Shown: piece after piece, positions 18,583 through 27,684 of the stretch
How positions within the stretch are numbered: position 1 is the stretch's first letter
How the letters are laid out: the number at the start of each line of letters is the position of its first letter
From: Myxococcales bacterium
GTDB lineage: Bacteria > Myxococcota_A > Bradymonadia > UBA7976 > UBA1532
Length of the DNA: 64,000 bases
Assembly: GCA_020633465.1 (NCBI GenBank)
Contig: JACKDN010000035.1
Location: 15,267 to 79,266 of the forward strand
Direction: 5' to 3'
The notes under the pieces: model-generated
Databases searched by the model: none
What the model was told of the DNA's origin: nothing
Seen by the model: only the letters and a program-made list of their open reading frames with translations
Made by a program: the position numbers and the translations under genes

Positions 18583-19269
18583 ATGATCGACCTGCAGGCC
18601 CTCTTCTCGACCGGCCTGAGCCCGGTGAGCGCCGAGCAGGTGGCGCTGGCGCTGCTCTTGGCCTTCGTGCTGGGCAAGGTGATCGCGGTCGTCTACGAGT
18701 GGACCTACGAGGGCCTCAGCTTCACCCGCAGCTTCGCGCAGTCCCTCGTGCTCAGCCCCCTGGTGGCCACGATCCTCATGCTGGCCATCGGTGACAATCT
18801 GGCGCGCGGCCTCGGAATCCTGGGGACGATGGCGCTGGTGCGCTTCCGCACCAACGTGCGCGACGTGCGCGACATGGTGTTCGTGTTCGCGGCCCTCGCC
18901 ACCGGGGTCGCGGTGGGCGTGCGCGCCTGGCCCGTCGCCACCGTCGGCTGCCTCGCCTTCTGCGCCGCCGCCTTCGCCCTCGGCTGGGCGCCCTTCGGAT
19001 CGCGCCAGCACTTCGACGGCGTGCTGCGCTTCTGGCTGCCCCGCGAGAGCGTCGACGCCGAGCGCATCAAGGCCCTCATCGAGCCCCACTGCCGCCGCTT
19101 CGTGCTGGTGGCGCTGCGCGATCTGGCGCAGGGCGAGGCCCTCGAGTACGCCTATCAGGTGCGCCTGCGCGATCCCCACGGCCAGGCCCGGTTGGTGAGT
19201 GATCTCGAGCAGTTGCCCGGCATCGGCGGCCTGACGCTGCTGCTGCAGGACGCCCAGGGCCAGCCATGA
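18583..19269 (+). CDS. DUF4956 membrane protein
   Basis: A 228-residue inner-membrane protein with about four N-terminal helices ('VALALLLAFVLGKVIAVVYEW', 'LSPLVATILMLAIGDN', 'MVFVFAALATGVAVGV', 'TVGCLAFCAAAFALGW') and a soluble C-terminal domain. The segment 'GILGTMALVRFRTNVRDVRDMVFVF' between helices is the signature of DUF4956. The family is nearly always beside VTC-domain genes and is presumed to form a membrane unit with them; its chemistry is unknown. Its stop overlaps the start of the HlyD-propeller gene as ATGA. GGAG precedes the ATG by 10 bases. Confidence 0.88.
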   Translation: MIDLQALFSTGLSPVSAEQVALALLLAFVLGKVIAVVYEWTYEGLSFTRSFAQSLVLSPLVATILMLAIGDNLARGLGILGTMALVRFRTNVRDVRDMVFVFAALATGVAVGVRAWPVATVGCLAFCAAAFALGWAPFGSRQHFDGVLRFWLPRESVDAERIKALIEPHCRRFVLVALRDLAQGEALEYAYQVRLRDPHGQARLVSDLEQLPGIGGLTLLLQDAQGQP

Positions 19270-21230
19270 AGCGCCGCGTCCGCAACGGCCTGAGCGCCGC
19301 GATCTGGTTGGCGGCGCTGGTGGGCGTGCTGGTGCTCTGGCGCCGGGCCACGCCCGACCACGCGCCGCTGAGCGCCGAGGTGCTGGCGCCGACCCACCAG
19401 GTGGGCCCCGCCGAGGCCGGGCGCATCGTCGAGGTGATGGTGCAGCCGGGCGACGCCGTGCGGGCCGGCCAGGTGCTGGCGCGCCTCGACACCCTCGACC
19501 TGGACGCCGAGACGGCGATCGCCCGCGCCGAGCTGGCGACGCTGGCGGCCCAGGTGGCCGCCGAGACGGCAGCGCTGCAGGCCGAGGTCTCGAAGAACCG
19601 CCTCGACACTCAGTCCCGGCTGGCCGAGGCGCAGGCGACGCTGGCCGACGCGCGCGCCGAGCAGGCGGCGCGCAAGGCCGAGCTCGAGACCTTGTCGAAC
19701 CAGCTCGGGCGCCTCGAGGCCGTGCTGCGGGACGGCCTGGCCGAGGTCGACCGGGTGACCGCCCTGCGCGCCCGCCAGCGCGCGCTGACCGAAGAGGCGG
19801 CCCTGCGTCCCCAGACGATGCGCGCCTGGCGTCGGCTGGGTGATCGCATGAACGACGCGCTGTCGGCCATCGACGACGGCGCCATCGGCGTGCGCATCCG
19901 CCCGCTGCAGTCCGCCGTCGAGACGCAGCAGCGGCGCATCGAAGCCCTGGCCGCCCGCCGCGCCCGCCGCACGCTGCGCGCGCCGGTGGACGGGCACGTC
20001 GAGGCGGTGCGCCACCAGGCCGGCGATCCCGTGCCGGCCGGCGCGCCGATCGTGACGGTGGTGTCGAGCGGCCGGCCGCTGGTGCGCGCCTACCTGAACG
20101 CGACGCTGCTGCGCGGCGTACAGCCGGGTCGGGCGGTGCAGGTGCGGTCGGCCGATCATGGCGTGACCACCGAGGGCGTCGTCGAGCGGCTGGGGCCGGC
20201 CATGGTCGAGCTGCCCGCGCGCCTGTGGCCCCGCCCGGACGCGCCGCGCTACGGGCGCCCGATCTACGTCCGGCTGACCGGCGACACGACGCTGCTGCCG
20301 GGCGAGGTGGCCGAGGTGACGCTGCTCGACGTGGACGCCGGCGGCGCGCAGGCGGCCCCCGCCGCGGGACCGGCCCGCCTCGACGTGCCCGCGGCGCTCG
20401 GCGCGATCAGCCGCTTCGAGCCCAGCGGCGCCGTCTGGCTGCCCGAGCGTGGGCGCTTCCTGGTCGTCAGCGACGACACCGGGCTGAAGGGCCCCACCGA
20501 GCACCAGCCGATGGTGTTCCTGATCGATCCGGCCGGCCGCGTCGACCCCACCCCCCTGCCCATCGAGGGCGTCGGCCGGCTGAGCGATCTCGAGGCCGTG
20601 ACGCGGGATCCCGACGGGGCGCTGTGGCTGCTGTGCTCGCAGAGTCGAAGCAAGAAGGGCAAGCGCAGCGCCAAGCGGCAGCGGCTGGTGCGCGCGACGC
20701 TCGACGGCGATCGGCTGCGGGCCAGCGGCAGCGTCGCGCTGTTCGACGCGCTCACCGCGTCGCTCGACGCCTCTGCCCAGGCCGCGCTGGGCCTGGGCGA
20801 CGCGCTGGACGTCGAGGGCATGGCCTGGTTCGACGGCGGCCTGCTGCTGGGCCTCAAGGCCCCCTCGACGCCCGACGGGCGCGCGCGGCTGTGGCGGGTG
20901 CACGGCCCGGCGCTGGTGTTCGAGCACGGCTTCGGGCCGACCGGCGCCCGCATCGAGCCCTTCGGCGCCGTGCGCCTGCCGACCGGGCCCAAGGGCGCAC
21001 CGGGCGGGGTGAGCGATCTGGTGGTGGACGGCGACGGGCTGCTGCTGCTGTCGACCCTGGCCGAGGGGCCCGACGCCAGCGCCGCGTGGCGCGTGACGCT
21101 GCCGCTGGGCGGCGCGCCGCAGCGCCTCGCCAGCTGGCCCGATCTGAAGGCCGAGGCGCTGGCCCGCGGGCCCGACGGCTGGACCGTGTTCTTCGACAGC
21201 GAGCCGCCGCGCTGGGCGCCGCTGCGGTGA
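19266..21230 (+). CDS. HlyD-family adaptor fused to a beta-propeller domain
   Basis: A 654-residue protein in two parts. Residues 1-370 form a membrane-fusion adaptor: one N-terminal helix, the first lipoyl half 'IVEVMVQPGDAVRAGQVLARLD', a coiled-coil hairpin rich in Glu/Ala, the second lipoyl half 'APVDGHVEAVRHQAGDPV' and a beta-barrel region. Residues of about 375-654 form a second domain with repeated beta-blades ('PSGAVWLPERGRFLVVSDDTG', 'LSDLEAVTRDPDGALWLL', 'DVEGMAWFDGGLLLGLKAP'). These resemble the phytase-like or SdiA-regulated-like propellers of bacteria. I know of no standard exporter with this fusion. Overlapping junctions on both sides tie it to DUF4956 and to the TolC-like gene. 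Confidence 0.82.
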   Translation: MKRRVRNGLSAAIWLAALVGVLVLWRRATPDHAPLSAEVLAPTHQVGPAEAGRIVEVMVQPGDAVRAGQVLARLDTLDLDAETAIARAELATLAAQVAAETAALQAEVSKNRLDTQSRLAEAQATLADARAEQAARKAELETLSNQLGRLEAVLRDGLAEVDRVTALRARQRALTEEAALRPQTMRAWRRLGDRMNDALSAIDDGAIGVRIRPLQSAVETQQRRIEALAARRARRTLRAPVDGHVEAVRHQAGDPVPAGAPIVTVVSSGRPLVRAYLNATLLRGVQPGRAVQVRSADHGVTTEGVVERLGPAMVELPARLWPRPDAPRYGRPIYVRLTGDTTLLPGEVAEVTLLDVDAGGAQAAPAAGPARLDVPAALGAISRFEPSGAVWLPERGRFLVVSDDTGLKGPTEHQPMVFLIDPAGRVDPTPLPIEGVGRLSDLEAVTRDPDGALWLLCSQSRSKKGKRSAKRQRLVRATLDGDRLRASGSVALFDALTASLDASAQAALGLGDALDVEGMAWFDGGLLLGLKAPSTPDGRARLWRVHGPALVFEHGFGPTGARIEPFGAVRLPTGPKGAPGGVSDLVVDGDGLLLLSTLAEGPDASAAWRVTLPLGGAPQRLASWPDLKAEALARGPDGWTVFFDSEPPRWAPLR

Positions 21231-22402
21231 AGCGCCTGGCCTGCATCGCCCTGTGCCTCGCGGGCTGCTACGAGGGGCCGTCGCGGCTCGTGCTGCCCCC
21301 CGACGCCCCCCCGCCAGCGGCGCCCGACGGCTGCGAGACGCTGGCCCGCTTCGCCGTGGCCCACCACCCCACCCTGCGGGCGGCGCGCGCCGGCCTGGCC
21401 GTGACGCAGGCCGAGGCCGAGGCCCTGAGCGCGCCGGCGCCGCCCTCGCTGCGCGTGCGCGACGACGTGCGCGATCCCGGCCGGCGCTGGCGCGTGGGCC
21501 TCGAGGTGCCCTTCGGCGTGCCGGGGGAGCGCTCGGCGCGGGCGGCGCAGGGGCGGGCCGAGGTGCACCTGGGCGAGGCGGCGCTGCGGCTGGCCGAGGT
21601 CGAGGTGGCCGCCGCGGCGCGGGACGATCACGTGGCCTGGCGGCGCGCGCGGGCGGCGCACGACGACGCGCGCCGACGCGCCGAGGAGGCCGAGGCGCAG
21701 GTCGAGATGGTGCAGGCGCGGGTGGGCGCGGGCACCGCCACCACCCTGGCCCTGGAAGCGGCGCGGCTGAACGCGCGGGCGGCCCGCGCCGACACCGCGG
21801 GGCGGCCACGCGGGTTGGCCGAGGCGGCGGCGCGGGTGCGCGCCTGGGCCGAGGGGGCGGCGGTGGGCGACGCGGCGTGCGCCCCGGCGCCGGACGCCCC
21901 GACGAGCACCCCGCGTGCAGGCGGCGCGCGCGCGGCGTGGCGCGCCCGGCACGCGGCGGCCGCCGCCGAGGCGCGGGCGGCGTGGCCCTTCTTCGACCGC
22001 CTCGAGGTGATGTGGGACGCCGAGACCAGCGGCGACGACCGCCTGCTGGTGGGCCTCGAGATGCCGCTGCCCTGGTTCGGGCGGCGGGCCGAGGCCGACG
22101 CCGCCGCGGCCTGGGCGGTGGCCGCCGAGGCGCAGGTGGCGGCGGCGGCGGCGCGGGCGGTCAGAGACGCGGTCGTCGAGGCCGAGGCGGCCGTCGGCGC
22201 GGCCGCGGCCGCGGCGGCGATCCACGCCGACGCGGCCGACGCCGAGGCCCTGCTGCTGCGGGCCGCCGACGCGCCCACGCGCGCCGCCGAGGTGCTCGCG
22301 CTGCGCCGAGCGCTGCGCCGGCTGCGGCAACGCGTCGACGCGGCCGCGCTGGATCTCGAGGCCGCGCACGTCGCGCTGCGCCGCGCCCGCGGCCTGCCCT
22401 GA
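21227..22402 (+). CDS. TolC-family outer-membrane efflux lipoprotein
   Basis: A 391-residue protein starting at GTG 21227, whose GTGA overlaps the stop of the adaptor gene. The signal ends L-A-G-C, so it is an acylated outer-membrane factor. Two long Ala/Glu/Arg helical blocks (about residues 100-190 and 280-390) and the pair 'VGLEVPFGVPGERSA' / 'VGLEMPLPWFGRRAE' reproduce the internal two-fold repeat of OEP/CusC-like channels. With the adaptor it would bridge periplasm and outer membrane. No dedicated inner-membrane pump is present; DUF4956 occupies that place in the operon. Confidence 0.82.
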   Translation: MKRLACIALCLAGCYEGPSRLVLPPDAPPPAAPDGCETLARFAVAHHPTLRAARAGLAVTQAEAEALSAPAPPSLRVRDDVRDPGRRWRVGLEVPFGVPGERSARAAQGRAEVHLGEAALRLAEVEVAAAARDDHVAWRRARAAHDDARRRAEEAEAQVEMVQARVGAGTATTLALEAARLNARAARADTAGRPRGLAEAAARVRAWAEGAAVGDAACAPAPDAPTSTPRAGGARAAWRARHAAAAAEARAAWPFFDRLEVMWDAETSGDDRLLVGLEMPLPWFGRRAEADAAAAWAVAAEAQVAAAAARAVRDAVVEAEAAVGAAAAAAAIHADAADAEALLLRAADAPTRAAEVLALRRALRRLRQRVDAAALDLEAAHVALRRARGLP

Positions 22403-22520
22403 CGCGCCTCCCCGGCGCACGACCTGGACCCCCACCCCTCGGCTGGTGTATCCGTCCGCGCGCTGACCGGAACAATGTTCGCGCGCCCTGCGTTGGGGGC
22501 GCCACACGAGGACGCCGAGG

Positions 22521-25500
22521 ATGGGGAGCCCAGGGGTGAAGCAGACGCGACGAGGACGATGGGCCGTGTTGCTGGCGAGCGCGGTGGCGCTGTCGGCGTG
22601 CGACGACGGGGGGGACGACGCGGGGGCCGACGCCGCCGCGCAGGACGCGGCCCCGGCCGCCGACATGAGGCCGCCGGCCGAGGACATGCGCCCACCCGCG
22701 CCGGACATGCGCGCGCCCGCCGAGGACGCCGCGCCGACGATCGACGAGGGCGTCGCGGACGCCGGCCCCGACGCGGGCGAGGCGGGCGACGCCAGTCCGG
22801 ACGGCGGTCCGTCGGACGACGCCGCGCTCGACGCCGGCGTCGATCCGGACGCCGCGCCCCTCGACGGCGCCGTCGTCGATCCCGACGCGGCCCTGCCCGA
22901 CGCGCAGCCGGACGACATGGGCGTCGAGCCGGGCGACATGGGGCCGCCCCCCGGTCCGAGGCGCTACGTCGTCACCATCCAGAACCTGAGCAAGCAGCCG
23001 CTGGGGCCGGTGGTCGCGGCGACGCACCCCGCCGACCTGCACCTGTGGCGGCCGGGCGGCCTGGCCAGCCCGGGCATCCGCACCATCGCCGAGATGGGCG
23101 TGCCCTTCACCTTCTACGACGAGGTCGCGGCCACCGAGGGCGTGACGCAGGTGATCAACGCGGGCGTGCCGATGACGCCGCGCGGCACCACCCGCGACAG
23201 CTTCGGCCCGTTCCCGCCCGGCGTGACGCTGACCGACCACGTGTCGTTCGTCATCGAGGGCGACCCCGGCGACACGCTGTCGCTGGCCAGCATGGTGGTG
23301 ATCACCAACGACGGCTTCTGGGGCCTCGACGGCGTCGAGCTGCCCGCCGACGGCACGCGGGCCTACCTGGCCGACGCCTACGACGCCGGCACCGAAGAGA
23401 ACACCGAGCTGGCCGCGCACCTGGACGACGGCGGGTCGATCCTGGGGCCGGTGGCGCTGCCCGGCGATCCCAACGGCAACGGCCGCGTGGCCACCGAGCC
23501 GCCCGAGCGCATCGCGCCGCACGGGGGCATCACCGGCGTCGGCGATCTGACCGTCGAGGATCACGGCTTCGACGCGCACGTCGCGCGGGTGCTGGTGACG
23601 GCGCTGCCCGAGGGCCTCGAGGCCTACGCGGTCGAGACGCAGAACCTGACCTCGCAGCCGATGGGGCCCAGCCTGGGCGCGACCCACGACGCCGACACCC
23701 ACCTGTGGGTGGCAGCTGGGTGAGCTGGCCAGCCCGGGCGTCGAGATCGTCGCCGAGATGGGCTCGACCGCGCTGCTCGCGACCGAGGCGGCCGCCGCCG
23801 CGGGCGTCACCTTCGCCATCGAGAGCGGCCTGCCGATGACGCCGCAGGGCACCCTGCGCGACACCTTCGGCCCTTTCCCCCCGGACGTCGAGCTGAACGA
23901 CCGCAGCGCCTGGCACGTCGCCGCGGCGCCCGGCGACCTGTTCTCGCTGGCCAGCATGCTGGTGGCCACCAACGACGGCTTCTGGGGCGTCGACGGCGTC
24001 GAGCTGCCGGCCGAGGGGGCCAGCGTCACGCTCGAGGCGATGGGCTACGACGCCGGCACCGAGGAGAACACCGAGCTCAGCGCCGACCTCGACGACGCGT
24101 CGTCCATCCTGGGCAAGGTGACGCTGCCGGGCGATCCGAACGGCAACGCCGGCACCGACACCGATCCGCGCGCGCCCATCGCGCCGCACCCGGGCATCCT
24201 GGGGGTGGGTCAGCTGGACTACGTCAACCACGGCTGGGACGTGATGGCGCCGGTGGCGCGCGTGACGCTGCGGCACCTCGCGCCGCGGGCCGACCTGCGC
24301 TGCCTCGAGGGCGGCGCGTGCCCGCCGGTCAGCCCGCCCGTCGAGCGGCGCCGCTACGTCGTGACGATGCAGAACCTGACGGTGCAGCCGCTGGGGCCGG
24401 TCGTCGCCGCGACGCACGCGCCCGACACGCACCTGTGGCAGGTGGGCCAGCCGGCGAGCCCCGGCATCAAGGTGATCGCCGAGATGGGCGTGCCCTTCGC
24501 CTTCTACGACGAGGTCGCCGCCACCGACGGGGTCACCGAGGTCGTCAACGCGGGCGTCCCGATGACGCCGCGGGGCGAGACGCGCCCCGGCTTCGGCCCC
24601 TTCCCCGCCGGCGCCACCCTGCGCGACCACCTGAGCCTCGTGGTCGAGGGCGCGCCGGGCGACGTGCTGTCGCTGGCCAGCATGGTCGTGATCACCAACG
24701 ACGGCTTCTGGGGCCTCGACGCCGTCGCGCTGCCCGAGACGGGCACCCGCGTGTACTTCGCCGACGCCTACGACGCCGGCACCGAGCAGAACACCGAGCT
24801 GGCCACCGACCTCGACGACGGCGGCTCGATCCTCGGCCTGGTGGCGCTGCCGGGCGATCCCAACGGCAACGCGAACCCGCTGACCGATCCGCCGCAGCCC
24901 ATCGCGGCCCACCCGGGTATCACCGGCGCCGGCGACCTGACCGTCGAGCAGCACGGCTGGGGCGCCCACGTGGCGCGGGTGATCGTGACGGCGCTGCCCC
25001 CGGGCACGGCCGCCTACGAGGTGTTCGCCGAGAACCTGACCCCGCAGCCGATGGGCCCGTCGGCCACGGTGACCCACGCGCCCGCCGTGCACCTGTGGCA
25101 GGCGGGCCAGCCGGCCAGCCCCGGCGTCGAGATCGTCGCCGAGATGGGCTCGACCGCGCTGCTGCTGAACGAGGTGCGCGACGCGATGGGCGTGACGCTC
25201 GCCCTCGACAGCGGGCTGCCCATCGCCCCGCAGGGGACGCTGCGGACGACCTTCGGCCCCTTCCCGCCCGACGTCGAGCTGGTGGACCACAGCGCCTGGC
25301 ACGTCTACGGCGTGGCCGGCGACGTGCTGTCGCTGACCAGCATGCTGGTGGCCACCAACGACGGCTTCTGGGGCCTGGACGCCGTCCCGCTGCCCGGCGC
25401 CGATCCGGTGGTCTACGACGTGCGCGGCTACGACGCCGGCACCGAGGAGAACAGCGAGGTCAGCGCCGATCTGGACGACGCGACGTCGATCCTGGGCAGG

Positions 25501-25710
25501 GTGATGCTGCCCGGCGACCCGAACGGCAACGCCGGCACCGCCACCGACCCGCCCGCGCCCATCGCGCTGCACGGCGGCATCGCGGGCGGCGGCGACCTGA
25601 CCGCCGAGGATCACGGCTTCGACCCGGAGGCGCCGGTCGCGCGGGTGACGGTGCAGCGGGTGTCGCGCCGCGCCGACCTGCGCTGCCTCGAGGGCGGGGC
25701 CTGCCCCTGA
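22521..25710 (+). CDS. Lipoprotein with four spondin-like domains (frameshifted by a GTGG duplication)
   Basis: The start is ATG 22521 or GTG 22536. A lipoprotein signal (A-L-S-A-C) and an Asp/Ala linker of about 120 residues precede four domains with the bacterial spondin_N pattern: 'VTIQNLSKQPLGPVVAATH', 'LHLWRPGGLASPGI', 'SMVVITNDGFWGLDGV' and 'YDAGTEENTEL'. The domains begin near 22960, 23625, 24355 and 25015. The frame breaks in domain 2: 'GTGG' occurs twice in a row at 23705-23712, and removing one copy restores His-Leu-Trp-Gln-Leu-Gly-Glu-Leu in register with the other domains. Each pair of domains ends 'RADLRCLEGGACP'. Spondin-type domains bind extracellular matrix in animals; the bacterial ligand is unknown. 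Confidence 0.8.
22957..25708 (+). repeat. Two-fold internal duplication of a spondin-domain pair
   Basis: The coding sequence from about 22957-24323 and again from 24355-25708 encodes the same order: an 'MGVPF...FYDEVAAT' type domain, then an 'MGSTALL' type domain, then 'RADLRCLEGGACP'. This indicates that a two-domain unit of about 1.35 kb was duplicated in tandem after an earlier domain duplication. Confidence 0.75.
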
Positions 25711-25712
25711 CA

Positions 25713-25750
25713 CAGGATGTACACCGCGTGCACACGCGGCGCACATCCTG
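25713..25750 (+). terminator. Strong nested hairpin after the spondin gene
   Basis: The outer arms CAGGATGT (25713-25720) and ACATCCTG (25743-25750) are perfect, and inside them CCGCGTG and CACGCGG (25724-25730, 25733-25739) pair again around CA. The structure starts two bases after the stop codon. There is no T-run, so it may be an RNA-stabilising end or a factor-dependent stop; the inner GTGCAC palindrome could also be a protein site. Confidence 0.55.
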
Positions 25751-25858
25751 ACCGCGTGACCACCGCGGGACGCGCGCGGAGGCCGCCACCACGGCGCCGC
25801 GCGCGCCGGCACGCCCCATGAAATGCAGGCCCGTCGAAGACGAACACGGAGCCTGCCC

Positions 25859-26935
25859 ATGTCCCCTCGAACCGCTGGACTCACCGCCCTCTGGCTCGGC
25901 CTCGGCAGCGTCGCCGGCGTGGCCTGCCTGCGCCTGCCCGGCCTGCTGACCGCGCCGCAGGTGCGCGGCCTGTACGCCGTGCCGGTCGTGCGCGGCGTGC
26001 TGGTCGCCACCCTGGTGGCGACCGTCGCGCTGGCGCTGTGGTCGCTGGCCCGTGGCGAACGCAAGAGACCGTTCGCGGCCCTGCTGGCCGCCGCCGTCGC
26101 CGGCACGCTGGGCGGCCCCGGCGCCCCCGTCGGCGCGGCCACCGCCGGCGTCGGCTGGCTGACCCTCGACTGGCTGGCCATCGACGGCCTGCTGCTGGCG
26201 CTGGTGGTGGCGCCCCTCGAGCGCAAGCGCCCGCGCGTCGCGGCCCGCGGCCGGCGCGCCGAGTGGAAGACCGACCTGCGGTACTTCGTGATGAACCACC
26301 TGACGCTGCACGCGGTGACGGCGCTGTCGACCACGGCGGCCGGTCTGACGGTCTTCGGGCTGGGGCTGACGCACCTGCACGGCGTGGTCGACCGCTGGCC
26401 GATCGTGCTGCAGCTGCTCGCCATCGCGCTCGTGGCCGACGGCGTGCAGTACGCGCTGCACCGCGCGATGCACGAGGTGCCCTGGCTGTGGCGCGTGCAC
26501 GCGGTGCATCACTCCAGCCGCCACATGGACGCGCTGGCCGGCAGCCGGGTGCACGTCATCGAGACGCTCCTGACGCGGGTGGGCGTCGCCTTGCCGCTGT
26601 TCGTGCTGGGCTTCCCCTTCGAGACGGTGCTGCTGTACGGCGGACTGATGGTCATCCAGTCGACGCTGCTGCACGCGAACATCGACCTGCGCTACGGCGG
26701 CCTGGAGCGTTGGCTCGTCTCGGCTCGCTACCATCACTGGCACCACAGCAGCGAGGACGCCGCGATCGACACCAACTACGCGGCGGTCTTCCCCTTCATC
26801 GACCGCCTGTTCGGCACCCATCACCTGCCCGCGGACGCCGCCTGGCCCACGCGCTACGGCGTCGTGAAGGAGGACGTGCCCGAGGGCCTGTGGGCGCAGC
26901 AGCTGTTCCCGCTGCGCAGCGGCAGCCGCGGCTGA
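25859..26935 (+). CDS. Fatty acid hydroxylase / sterol desaturase superfamily membrane protein
   Basis: A 358-residue integral membrane protein, ATG 25859 with GGAG upstream. The di-iron histidine set of this superfamily is complete: 'LHRAMHE', 'HAVHHSSRHMDALAG', 'LLHANID' and 'YHHWHHSSED'. Hydrophobic helices surround the motifs, and the first 110 residues add about three more helices. The superfamily uses di-iron and O2 to hydroxylate or desaturate lipids, sterols or carotenoids; the substrate is not predictable. The gene stands alone between the hairpin at 25713 and the DUF1697 gene 55 bases downstream. Confidence 0.87.
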   Translation: MSPRTAGLTALWLGLGSVAGVACLRLPGLLTAPQVRGLYAVPVVRGVLVATLVATVALALWSLARGERKRPFAALLAAAVAGTLGGPGAPVGAATAGVGWLTLDWLAIDGLLLALVVAPLERKRPRVAARGRRAEWKTDLRYFVMNHLTLHAVTALSTTAAGLTVFGLGLTHLHGVVDRWPIVLQLLAIALVADGVQYALHRAMHEVPWLWRVHAVHHSSRHMDALAGSRVHVIETLLTRVGVALPLFVLGFPFETVLLYGGLMVIQSTLLHANIDLRYGGLERWLVSARYHHWHHSSEDAAIDTNYAAVFPFIDRLFGTHHLPADAAWPTRYGVVKEDVPEGLWAQQLFPLRSGSRG

Positions 26936-26990
26936 CCCTTTCGCGCCCACGCGCACGGCGGTATGCCTGGGGGCCGATGAGGAGGTCCCC

Positions 26991-27521
26991 ATGCCCGAGC
27001 GCCACGTCGCCCTGCTGCGCGCCATCAACCTCGGCGGCCACAACAAGCTGCCGATGGCCGATCTGCGGGCCCTGTTCACCGACCTCGGCTGCGCCGACGT
27101 ACGCACCTACATCCAGAGCGGCAACGTGGTGTACCAACCACCGAAGGCCGCCGGCGACGACTTCGGCGCGCGCGTCGCCGACGCCATCGACCAACGCTTC
27201 GGTCTGAAGGTGCCGGTGATCGTCCGCCGCGGCAACCGCCTGGCCGAGCTGGCCGAGAAGCACCCGCTGGCCCAACCCGACGACAGCCACAAAGCGCTGT
27301 ACGTCGGCTTCCTCAGCGGGCCGCCGCAGGGTGAGATCGACCCGGAACGCTCCCCGCAGGACACCGTCCAAATCGACGGCCACGATCTGTACCTGCGCTA
27401 CCCCCAGGGTGTCGCGCGCTCGAAGCTGACCAACGCCTACCTCGACCGCGCGCTGGGCGTCGTGAGCACCCTACGCAACTGGCGCACCGTGCAGACGCTG
27501 GCCGAGTGGGCGATGGGGTGA
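26991..27521 (+). CDS. DUF1697 family protein
   Basis: A 176-residue cytosolic protein; ATG 26991 follows GAGGAGG. It matches the DUF1697 layout throughout: 'HVALLRAINLGGHNKLPMADL', 'RTYIQSGNVVY', 'FGLKVPVIVR', 'HKALYVGFLSG' and the C-terminal 'YPQGVARSKLTNAYLDRALG...TLRNWRTVQTL'. The family is widespread and its function is undetermined. The length is normal and the gene looks intact. Confidence 0.9.
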   Translation: MPERHVALLRAINLGGHNKLPMADLRALFTDLGCADVRTYIQSGNVVYQPPKAAGDDFGARVADAIDQRFGLKVPVIVRRGNRLAELAEKHPLAQPDDSHKALYVGFLSGPPQGEIDPERSPQDTVQIDGHDLYLRYPQGVARSKLTNAYLDRALGVVSTLRNWRTVQTLAEWAMG

Positions 27522-27684
27522 ACAAGGTGCCCAGCCACCACGCGAACCCGGCCATGAGGGCCTCCTCCCGGTGGGGGCGGAGGAGCGAGCGAGAGGTGGG
27601 CCGGCGAGTGAGCCGGTACGCGGGGCGCGGTTGCCAGCGTGGCCGGCGCCCGGCACCCTGAGGTCCAATGAACGGGAGGTCCCC

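Noticed and set aside
19155..21809. An 884-codon minus-strand open frame across the VTC operon
   Set aside because: Its composition is Ala/Arg/Pro low complexity and it covers three well-supported sense genes.
22470..22480. GAACAATGTTC as a LexA-type box
   Set aside because: The arms are spaced by 3 rather than 4 bases and the downstream gene is a surface lipoprotein; the symmetry is short enough to occur by chance.
27313..27555. A minus-strand frame with a good GGAGGAGG before ATG 27555
   Set aside because: It lies almost wholly antisense to the C-terminal part of the DUF1697 gene and turns Arg/Ser-rich after about 20 residues; the GGAGGAGG is probably coincidence.
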